From CAYUAI01 sp964442745 (GTDB lineage Bacteria; Pseudomonadota; Gammaproteobacteria; S012-40), in NCBI GenBank assembly GCA_964442745.1, contig CAYUAI010000059.1, positions 1 to 26,765 on the forward strand: DNA of 26,765 nucleotides. Direction: 5' to 3'. This document shows, piece by piece, positions 1 to 6,057 of this stretch (within the stretch, counting starts at the first letter, position 1; each line of letters starts with the position of its first letter). The notes under the pieces were generated by a model. The model was not told the DNA's origin and searched no databases. It saw only the letters and a program-made list of their open reading frames with translations. Position numbers and translations under genes: made by a program.

Positions 1-1102
1 CCGTCGCCACTTGTGGGGTAGTAAATACCACCGCTGGCATGACGGATAAATCAATGGCGACATCATCCCCTGTCATATTACGTGCAGCACGAGTTCCGGC
101 GGCAGCCGCCACGTAAACAAATTGGGGTTGGGTTGTACAATCACCGGCGGCATAAATGTTAGCCACTGACGTGCGCATGTGATCATCAATAATAATTCGG
201 CCTTGTTGATCAATTTTTATTCCAATTTTATCCAAATCCAATATCGCTGTATTCGCTTGACGACCAGCAGCCACCAATAACCGATCACCATGTACTTTGG
301 TATTTTTTAAATGGACAACAAATTCTTTACCATCATGGGCAATGGCTTCAGGCAGGCTGTGTGTCAGTATGGAGATACCTTCATCTTCAAAAATCTGCTT
401 AAGTGCTTCTCCAATCGCAGGCTCTTCTTTGGATAAGAGCGTACTGCGCGCAATCACTGTCACTTTAGCACCCAAATGACGAAAGGCCTGAGCCAACTCT
501 AAAGCAATCACTGAACCGCCTAAAACCAATAAGTGTTTTGGAATATTTGGCGCAATCAATGCCTCAGTAGAGGTCCAGTAAGGGGTATCGGCAAGCCCTG
601 GGATAGCAGGGATAGCTGAACTGGCACCGACGGCTAATAAAATGCGATCGGCATAAATTTCTTTTTCATTACCCTCAGCATTTTTAATGATTAGCGTATT
701 GGCATTTTTAAAACGCGCCATGCCTCGTATGAAATTGATACCGGCATTGGCTTCCAAAATACTTTCGTATTTAGCATAACGCAAATTACCGACCCACTGC
801 TGTTGTTGCTGCACCATGGCTTTTCGATCAATGCTGGGCTTGTTTAACGGCAGTCCGGCAAATTGATGATGACCTTGCAAGTGAGCAATATGTGCTCCGC
901 GAATCATGATTTTTGACGGAACACATCCAATGTTGACACAGGTACCCCCCATCAATTCGCTACCTTCAATGACCGTCACCTGCGCGCCATTTTCTACCGC
1001 TTTAATCGCTGCCGCAAAAGCCCCTGAGCCACTACCAACAATGGCCACGTGTAAGGTATGACAACAACAAGTACTCGTCGTGGTTTGATTTTTCATTATC
1101 AT
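1..1102 (-). CDS. merA: Mercuric reductase MerA, 3' end beyond window
   Basis: Cytosolic flavoenzyme that reduces Hg(II) delivered by MerT to volatile Hg(0) with NADPH. The visible 365 or so codons hold the FAD-binding GSGSGAFAAA region near residue 22, the redox-active pair in GTCVNIGCVPSK (about residues 51-62), the second nucleotide-binding stretch LVLGGSVIALELAQAF, and IYAAGDCTTQPQFVYVAAAAG near the left edge. The N-terminal MerP-like HMA domain of many MerA proteins is absent; instead there is a short leader with three consecutive Cys (TCCCHT). The dimerisation domain and C-terminal Cys pair lie outside the window. The start at 1102 makes an ATGA overlap with the merP stop; an in-frame ATG at 1096 is the alternative. 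Neither has a good ribosome-binding site, so coupling to merP is likely. It is the third gene of merTPA. Confidence 0.95.
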   Translation of the reverse strand, partial: MIMKNQTTTSTCCCHTLHVAIVGSGSGAFAAAIKAVENGAQVTVIEGSELMGGTCVNIGCVPSKIMIRGAHIAHLQGHHQFAGLPLNKPSIDRKAMVQQQQQWVGNLRYAKYESILEANAGINFIRGMARFKNANTLIIKNAEGNEKEIYADRILLAVGASSAIPAIPGLADTPYWTSTEALIAPNIPKHLLVLGGSVIALELAQAFRHLGAKVTVIARSTLLSKEEPAIGEALKQIFEDEGISILTHSLPEAIAHDGKEFVVHLKNTKVHGDRLLVAAGRQANTAILDLDKIGIKIDQQGRIIIDDHMRTSVANIYAAGDCTTQPQFVYVAAAAGTRAARNMTGDDVAIDLSVMPAVVFTTPQVAT

Positions 1103-1422
1103 TGTTTTTTTAAACGCGAAGGATATCCCGCTTCTTCTGTTGTCAATGTTAACGTGTCGATATCAACGAGTTTGGGATCATAAGTGATCTTGGCCCAACC
1201 TTCACCTCCCCCTTCATACTTCGCTGTGACTTCTTTCACACCATTGACTTTACGCAAGGCTTTTTTCACGGTAATCGGACACATGTTGCATGTCATGTCA
1301 TCCACTTCGAGTTCCACTGTTTTTAACTGATTTTCCTCGGCAAACACAACGGACGAACTTATCATAAGCATTGAAAAAAATGCGAAACTGAATACGAAGA
1401 TGGATACGAATACTTTATGCAC
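1099..1422 (-). CDS. merP: Periplasmic mercury-binding protein MerP
   Basis: Small periplasmic carrier that binds Hg(II) and hands it to MerT. The 107-residue product has a hydrophobic signal peptide (about residues 1-28, ending near VVFA-EE) and one HMA fold with the metal site in DDMTCNMCPITVKKAL. The C-terminal EEAGYPS is typical of MerP. The start is GTG at 1420-1422, chosen because AAGGAG sits six bases upstream. It lies 26 bp after merT and overlaps merA, so the three form one operon. Family membership is clear from motif and context; metal specificity for Hg is inferred from merT and merA. Confidence 0.95.
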   Translation of the reverse strand: MHKVFVSIFVFSFAFFSMLMISSSVVFAEENQLKTVELEVDDMTCNMCPITVKKALRKVNGVKEVTAKYEGGGEGWAKITYDPKLVDIDTLTLTTEEAGYPSRLKKQ

Positions 1423-1448
1423 AACGAACTCCTTGCTCTGGTTAATAG

Positions 1449-1850
1449 TTAATCATCAAACAAAATTGGGCCATACCATGGAAAGGCGATAATGGCGATC
1501 ACTACAAGGGTGACTATCCAAAATAGAAGGCGTTGGTTGCGTAAATAACGGGGATTAGCACACGGCGAGACAACGTCACAACTTTGTGGCACAAGATATA
1601 ACTTGCGAAACGTCAAACCTAAGAAGATAGCCGTAATCGCAATGAATAGTGGTCGAAATGGTTCTAAAGCCGTCAGGTTACCGATCCAGCTACCGCTCAC
1701 GCCAAGCGTTAATAAAACAAACGGTCCAATACAACAAGCTGATGCCGTCATGCCTGCAAGCAGGCTAGCGATGAGCGAACCCTTAGATACACCTTGCATC
1801 GTTTTGTTTGGCTGACTACTGATACGTGTGTTTGGTTCAACATTGCTCAT
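1449..1850 (-). CDS. merT: Mercuric transport protein MerT
   Basis: Inner-membrane protein that takes Hg(II) from MerP into the cytosol for MerA. The 133-residue protein has three predicted membrane helices. The first carries the vicinal pair in SACCIGPFVLLTLGVSG (about residues 37-53), and a cytosolic loop has the second Cys pair, SCDVVSPC. Both are the MerT signature. The N terminus is somewhat longer and more polar than in the Tn21/Tn501 type. A short AGG ribosome-binding site precedes the ATG at 1850. It is the first gene after a MerR-type promoter at 1880-1911 and is followed by merP. Confidence 0.95.
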   Translation of the reverse strand: MSNVEPNTRISSQPNKTMQGVSKGSLIASLLAGMTASACCIGPFVLLTLGVSGSWIGNLTALEPFRPLFIAITAIFLGLTFRKLYLVPQSCDVVSPCANPRYLRNQRLLFWIVTLVVIAIIAFPWYGPILFDD

Positions 1851-1879
1851 TAATTAACGCCTATTTCGAAGTAACTATA

Positions 1880-1911
1880 AGCATACACTCCGTACCATAC
1901 TACGGAATCAA
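1880..1911 (-). promoter_or_regulatory. mer promoter with MerR-type operator
   Basis: Read on the minus strand there is a -35 TTGATT (1906-1911), a 20-bp spacer containing the dyad CCGTAG-TATG-GTACGG (1890-1905), and a -10-like TATGCT (1880-1885). This is the geometry of the classic MerR operator, in which the regulator sits in an over-long spacer; the Tn21/Tn501 dyad has CCGTAC-ATGA-GTACGG. It lies 30 bp before merT. No merR gene is beside it, so the regulator must act in trans. Confidence 0.8.
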
Positions 1912-1920
1912 GTTTTTTTA

Positions 1921-2063
1921 TTCACTGGAGAACTCTGATTGCTTGGCCCTACGACTTTAACGTTGACGGGTTAAAAACCGTTAAACTTCGTGCCTAGATT
2001 TGGTTAACGCGCCTATTGTTGGTGGATGTGCTGGTTGAAAAAAGGCAGCTCTAGCTGAGTGGT
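1921..2063. other. Intergenic stretch with repeat fragments
   Basis: No gene seen. It carries a 13-mer (1966-1978, ACGGGTTAAAAAC) shared with the repeats at 2936 and 8987, and a 15-mer (2009-2023) that matches the arm of the 125-bp inverted repeat at 11856 with one mismatch. It looks like degraded repeat DNA between merT and the AlbA_2 gene. Confidence 0.4.
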
Positions 2064-2855
2064 TCACCGGCGCGTTACGTATGCCATCACCTCACGCGCA
2101 TCAAGTTCACGTGTTCCATTTCCCGTACGCAAAAAATATTTGGAAATTTTTCCTTCTTGAAAATAGACGGGGACAGGTGAAGACTCGACAATAACTCGAC
2201 AAACATCTTTACCCTCTATTTCATAAAATACACAGTGGATAAAGGAACACAGGTCAGCACCGAGTCGAATCGTTACTATGTCTGTCACACAGCGTTCAAA
2301 ACCATCTCGCCCCTTATGCTTGAGTGTTTTATAATCATACGCTAACCCCACCACCTTGCCATCATCAGTTACCCCAATAAGCAGACTGCCACCCTGGTGA
2401 TTCATAAAACCGGCAATCGTTTTCGCGATAACCGTTTCAAGGGCACGATTGGGTTTTTCCTGGTGAAAATCCCAGCGTATTGACGCCTTGAATTCTAAGT
2501 GCTCACTCTCCCCATTTTTTATCAAAGAAGGCAGATCCTCAGCCAATTCTTTTTCCAGAGAGTGTACCATCCGCTGCTGGCTGACGAGTGCCAGATGGTA
2601 GATGGCGAAGGCTAAACCAATACCACCGCCAATGAGAGCAAAAACTAGGCTCATCGGCACCATCTCCAGGAGGAAAGCTAATTCGAGGCGGTTGATAAGG
2701 AAACGCCACAAGCCTTCATCGGCGAGACCTAAGTCATGCCTAAACTCAAACCAATAAACCACTTTAGTTACCGGATGTAACACCAGGATACCGATAACAG
2801 CCCCAACCATTGTGTGCAGTAAGATCACTCGGAGCTTTTTAGAAAATAGTTTCAC
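2064..2855 (-). CDS. Membrane-anchored AlbA_2 (Schlafen-type) domain protein
   Basis: The 263-residue product has two predicted membrane helices (about residues 10-30 and 62-90), a short helical linker, and a C-terminal AlbA_2 domain (about 112-262). The domain signatures are ESEHLEFKAS (116-125), a helix with KTIAGFMNHQGGSLLIGV, and the turn TDDGKVVGL. AlbA_2 domains are usually N-terminal in predicted transcriptional regulators or in nuclease and defence-linked proteins; a membrane-anchored, domain-terminal form is less common. The function is unknown; nucleic-acid binding at the membrane is a family-level guess. It stands alone between the mer operon and the porin gene, with a shortened copy of a dispersed repeat just upstream. 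Confidence 0.8.
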   Translation of the reverse strand: MKLFSKKLRVILLHTMVGAVIGILVLHPVTKVVYWFEFRHDLGLADEGLWRFLINRLELAFLLEMVPMSLVFALIGGGIGLAFAIYHLALVSQQRMVHSLEKELAEDLPSLIKNGESEHLEFKASIRWDFHQEKPNRALETVIAKTIAGFMNHQGGSLLIGVTDDGKVVGLAYDYKTLKHKGRDGFERCVTDIVTIRLGADLCSFIHCVFYEIEGKDVCRVIVESSPVPVYFQEGKISKYFLRTGNGTRELDAREVMAYVTRR

Positions 2856-2935
2856 GCTGCCTCTCCATAAGGGTTATCCACAGAGGGTTCAGAATAACTT
2901 TTACATTGATACTCCGCCATTGCTTTCTCTCAGAG

Positions 2936-3025
2936 TTAACCCTAACGTTTCAAAAAACGGGTTAAAAACTATTTTACTGCTTTATAAAAACTTTTTTCTC
3001 ACATTTCTTGAAATCCCGTCGGGTT
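2936..3025. repeat. Shortened copy of the 195-bp inverted-repeat element
   Basis: The first 50 or so bases match, with only a few differences, the reverse complement of the right part of the element at 8793-8987. Shared blocks include CCCTAACGTTTCAAAAAA, CGGGTTAAAAACT and ACTGCTTTAT. The sequence then jumps to CTTTTTTCTCAC and TTGAAA, which match the other end of the full element, so this copy looks internally deleted by about 100 bp. Confidence 0.65.
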
Positions 3026-3068
3026 GTCACGATAGCACGGGGTTCAAGCATCATCCTCTTCTTTTCAA

Positions 3069-4193
3069 TTAATACTTAATCGTGTAACGCAAGTACAAGT
3101 CTTTTCTTGATCGGTCCGCACCGACAATACTATCACGCTGCCTTACTCTGAATTCAAATTTTTGTTTTTTTGAAAACTTCCACGCATATCGAATTTCTTT
3201 TAAGGTATTGTTGCTTGAAAAATCAGGTGAAATCAACCATCCTCCACCGGCTCTCCCATAGACCAACCCAATATTGTGCTTAGGAAAAAAATTGATGAAA
3301 TTAAAGGTAAGCTGATAGGCAAGACCATCGGCATCTCCCGCAGAAGTTCCACCAATTGCGCTTTCTTTAGGTTTAGTCGGTGTATAACCTAACTCCGTAC
3401 CCAATAAAAATTTAAACCCAGAATCCATCAATGCCCACTGTGTTGCCACACGCACAACAGCGGCGACATACGTTGTCGCGTTTCCGGATTTGCAAGCAAA
3501 ATCATTTGAAGAATCCACTCCATTTTTGCATAACGCATTGGGCATGATCGTTAAATCAATTTCTCTTTGTACAAACGGACCGGCAGATTTCGTATGCTGT
3601 ATACCAAGAAAATAACTCACTCGGCTTTTATTCTCTAAAAAACTTAACGGTTTACGTAAAACCGTTGTACCATTTTCTGGATTATATTGAATAATGGCTT
3701 TTAATCGATGACTTCCCCATAAGTCCGTGCTTAGGTGTAAACCATCCGTCCATGTGATATCCGTATTAGGGCTATTGTTTCGATCCAGTGATTTTTTCGC
3801 AACGCCCATTAACTCATTCTTAGATTGAAAACGCCCCAAACGAACAAAACTGTTTTTGGCTAAGGCATATTTAAAAAATAAAGTATCGATGGTTGTTTGA
3901 CCGGCAGGAATTGAATCAGAATAAGCGGGTGTCTCATCAAGATAGTCGAAACCGATATCATTTTCCCCCCAGGCAAATGCCCTACCTGCCAATCGCAACT
4001 GTGCGGACAAATGTTGATTGATCGTCGTTTTTATACCCGCACGAAGACGAAAGCGTACTTCTGCAGCTTCCCCTTTTTTTGAATCATCTTTAGAAAAGTA
4101 GCCAGACCTAAAATCACCTTTTATTGTTGTCTCAATAGCGCCGGCACTCAGCGGTAAAATAAGACACAAAACATAAATACCGAAGTATTTCAT
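3069..4193 (-). CDS. Putative outer-membrane porin, iron-regulated
   Basis: A 374-residue protein with a clear signal peptide (MKYFGIYVLCLILPLSAGA) and alternating amphipathic strands typical of a beta-barrel, for example LRAGIKTTINQHLSAQLRLAGRA. It ends with an aromatic-rich strand (LYLRYTIKY). The final residue is Tyr rather than the usual Phe. Two Cys near residues 223 and 235 could form a loop disulfide. It resembles alginate-export-like or generic 'putative porin' families; I cannot assign a substrate. The Fur-box promoter upstream suggests expression under iron limitation and a possible role in taking up iron or another metal complex. It stands alone, with about 300 bp to the next gene upstream. 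Confidence 0.75.
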   Translation of the reverse strand: MKYFGIYVLCLILPLSAGAIETTIKGDFRSGYFSKDDSKKGEAAEVRFRLRAGIKTTINQHLSAQLRLAGRAFAWGENDIGFDYLDETPAYSDSIPAGQTTIDTLFFKYALAKNSFVRLGRFQSKNELMGVAKKSLDRNNSPNTDITWTDGLHLSTDLWGSHRLKAIIQYNPENGTTVLRKPLSFLENKSRVSYFLGIQHTKSAGPFVQREIDLTIMPNALCKNGVDSSNDFACKSGNATTYVAAVVRVATQWALMDSGFKFLLGTELGYTPTKPKESAIGGTSAGDADGLAYQLTFNFINFFPKHNIGLVYGRAGGGWLISPDFSSNNTLKEIRYAWKFSKKQKFEFRVRQRDSIVGADRSRKDLYLRYTIKY

Positions 4194-4248
4194 AGAACAG
4201 ATTTCCTTTACTTTATTTCTTACAGTGGATATCGTGAGATGTTTTTAG

Positions 4249-4277
4249 ATTTTAATGCGAATCATTCTCATTTGCAA
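4249..4277 (-). promoter_or_regulatory. Fur-box promoter of the porin gene
   Basis: On the minus strand, -35 TTGCAA (4272-4277), a 17-bp spacer and -10 TAAAAT (4249-4254). The spacer holds AATGAGAATGATTCGCATT (4254-4272), a close match to the Fur consensus, so Fe-Fur binding would block RNA polymerase directly. The porin ATG is about 55 bp downstream. Confidence 0.75.
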
Positions 4278-4443
4278 GTCCCGTTGCAATTTTTCTCCGT
4301 TAATTGCAGGCCATTGTGACAAATACCCAGCGATTCGGACTGTTCGAAATTTGACTAAAATCTGTAACTAATTGTATTTTAATAAAATATTATCGTATTG
4401 CGGATGTTTGAGAAATGATGACTCGGTATCAATTAGGCCTTTA

Positions 4444-4508
4444 GGGATAGGCGACTCAAAAGATAAAGCCGAGAACCAAAACCGAGAAGTGACTGCGTCG
4501 CCTATTCC
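4444..4508. repeat. Hairpin with 12-bp arms after the flavoprotein gene
   Basis: GGGATAGGCGAC (4444-4455) and GTCGCCTATTCC (4497-4508) pair with one mismatch around a 41-base loop that itself has a tandem pair (GCCGAGAACC / ACCGAGAAGT). The right arm abuts the stop codon of the flavoprotein. There is no U tract, so it is not a standard terminator; it may protect the mRNA 3' end or be a small repeat element. The rest of the 4278-4508 gap shows no gene. Confidence 0.45.
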
Positions 4509-5660
4509 TTACTCATGCGTACAACTCTCGCCACGACACCAAACACAATGGCAATCGATATGATTGCAAGTCACATCCTTACGCTGGCTCTTGTAGCGTT
4601 GCTTAGCCCATGGACCCAATAACCGTTTAGCAAAAGAAGATTGATACTGCGAGCGTAATGAGTCGCGTAGATTTTTTTTAGATACCAACTGTCTTAAAAA
4701 CCAGCTATAGTTATAGCTGCCTGCTAGACTGTATAGGACACGATTAACCACGGAAGTTTCCATTTGTGGTTTCAACTTTCGCTGCCAGAGCCTATCATAA
4801 TTTTCGCCATTCAACAGGCTTTTCGCGGCCAGTACGCCCGATGAGATGGCCAAGCGCATACCAAACCCCCACAGCGTATCCTGAAAACCAGCCTGCTCAC
4901 CCACCAGAGGATGAGGACCACGATAAGCACTGCATGGTATGTGAAAGTTACCACTGCCACCATGAGACTGAGGATTGCGCATCTCCAGCCCCACTAATCG
5001 TTGAAAGGCGGCGAGGGTTCGCTGCAGAAAAATTTTTTCCTGCTTAAATCCGGAAAACATACAGCTTTTAACGGTGCCCTTGCCGTTCATCACCAGAAGA
5101 TAAGCATAACCTTGTGGAGCTAACTCATTGTCGCAAATCGCCCAGTAACCATCATCCATATCCGTCTCAAAGTGATAGCCCACAGCGATCGCATCGGCCG
5201 CTCGTGGACCCGCCGCCAAAATTCCTTCACCCTCCATATGGCGCAATCGACTGTTGAAGTGCACCGCTACCCCAAGCGATTGGGCCTGCCTGAGCAAAGC
5301 ACTATCAAGTGTGCCAGGTCCGGGGCCTCGTTCCACTAAATAAAAAAGTGGCTCATCGCTTTTAATCTCATAAGGTTTGCCAGTAGAATCAAAAACCGTA
5401 CCGTTACGACAAGGCATCGCAGTAAAGTCTGTCACCATTCCTTGCGCCTCTAAGACTTTCAAAACATCTTTCTTCGTAGTCCAATTTTCCAGCCCCTGAA
5501 AATCACCACCAAAACGATGGCCGACCTCTTTTTGAGTCTCGTGTACCACCACTTGGCGCCCCGCCTGGGCCAGCGTGATCGCGGCCGCTAACCCTGCTGG
5601 ACCCGCCCCCGCTATCTCCACAGCGGCATTGAGATTAACTTTATTCTTATCTTCTATCAT
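4509..5660 (-). CDS. Geranylgeranyl-reductase-like FAD oxidoreductase
   Basis: The 383-residue protein begins with a Rossmann FAD-binding motif, VEIAGAGPAGLAAAITLAQ (about 14-32), and follows the geranylgeranyl reductase / FixC flavoprotein plan. It has a middle block with YLVERGPGPGTLD and the C-terminal FAD segment LVGEQAGFQDTLWGFGMRLAI, resembling the GD-x6-P region. Family members reduce isoprenoid double bonds or serve as quinone-linked dehydrogenases. Its last 20 residues are unusual: CNHIDCHCVWCRGESC (about 365-380) offers five Cys and two His, likely a metal-binding tail. The 40-residue membrane peptide gene lies about 125 bp upstream on the same strand. The substrate is unknown. Confidence 0.75.
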   Translation of the reverse strand: MIEDKNKVNLNAAVEIAGAGPAGLAAAITLAQAGRQVVVHETQKEVGHRFGGDFQGLENWTTKKDVLKVLEAQGMVTDFTAMPCRNGTVFDSTGKPYEIKSDEPLFYLVERGPGPGTLDSALLRQAQSLGVAVHFNSRLRHMEGEGILAAGPRAADAIAVGYHFETDMDDGYWAICDNELAPQGYAYLLVMNGKGTVKSCMFSGFKQEKIFLQRTLAAFQRLVGLEMRNPQSHGGSGNFHIPCSAYRGPHPLVGEQAGFQDTLWGFGMRLAISSGVLAAKSLLNGENYDRLWQRKLKPQMETSVVNRVLYSLAGSYNYSWFLRQLVSKKNLRDSLRSQYQSSFAKRLLGPWAKQRYKSQRKDVTCNHIDCHCVWCRGESCTHE

Positions 5661-5784
5661 TGTGCGATTCCTTTAATGTTAGGAATGGACAAGGAATAAT
5701 TTTTCAATTTGGCATCTCGGCTTTATCTCTATACTCCATGTATTATGCGGCCGGCTAAATCCCTTGAGTCATCCTGAGTTATCT

Positions 5785-5907
5785 TTAGTGTCGATGCTTA
5801 TCGCTATCACTCCCTGATTTGCTATGTCCACCATGCATGAATAACATCATGACAACACAGCACAACACTAATAAAATAATTAACCAATTATCTGTTAGCC
5901 AAGTCAT
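5785..5907 (-). CDS. 40-residue His-tailed membrane peptide (DUF2933-like)
   Basis: A small gene coding MTWLTDNWLIILLVLCCVVM and a further 20 residues, ending in HGGHSK...DKHRH. One membrane helix is followed by a short His-rich tail. AAGGAG six bases before the ATG is a strong ribosome-binding site. The plan matches the small DUF2933 membrane proteins found in copper and heavy-metal clusters. A perfect 14-bp palindrome lies 25 bp upstream. It could bind metal at the membrane face or act as a small subunit for a neighbouring ATPase; both are inference. Confidence 0.65.
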   Translation of the reverse strand: MTWLTDNWLIILLVLCCVVMMLFMHGGHSKSGSDSDKHRH

Positions 5908-5932
5908 TACGTTCTCCTTCTCGATTTTTAAA

Positions 5933-5946
5933 TGATAATATTATCA
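5933..5946. promoter_or_regulatory. Perfect palindrome TGATAATATTATCA, candidate operator
   Basis: A 14-bp perfect inverted repeat in an A/T-rich stretch between the PMCA-like ATPase and the 40-residue peptide gene. It contains GATAAT/ATTATC, the half-site style of Fur-family regulators, and lies where the peptide gene's promoter should be. Identity of the regulator is not shown. Confidence 0.4.
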
Positions 5947-6057
5947 CAATTTTTTAAATGATTTTTATATTTTTAACGCTCCTGAATGTCGCCTGTTTTA
6001 TTTATTATCAGCGACCTCTAATTTAAACGATGGTCATTCCCGATTTCAATCGGCGAT

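Noticed and set aside
2812..3072. Plus-strand open frame of 86 codons
   Set aside because: It overlaps the AlbA_2 gene start and a dispersed repeat, has no good ribosome-binding site, and its product resembles no family.
4372..4563. Plus-strand open frame of 63 codons
   Set aside because: It runs through the hairpin at 4444-4508 into the end of the flavoprotein gene on the other strand. Nothing in its product supports a real gene.
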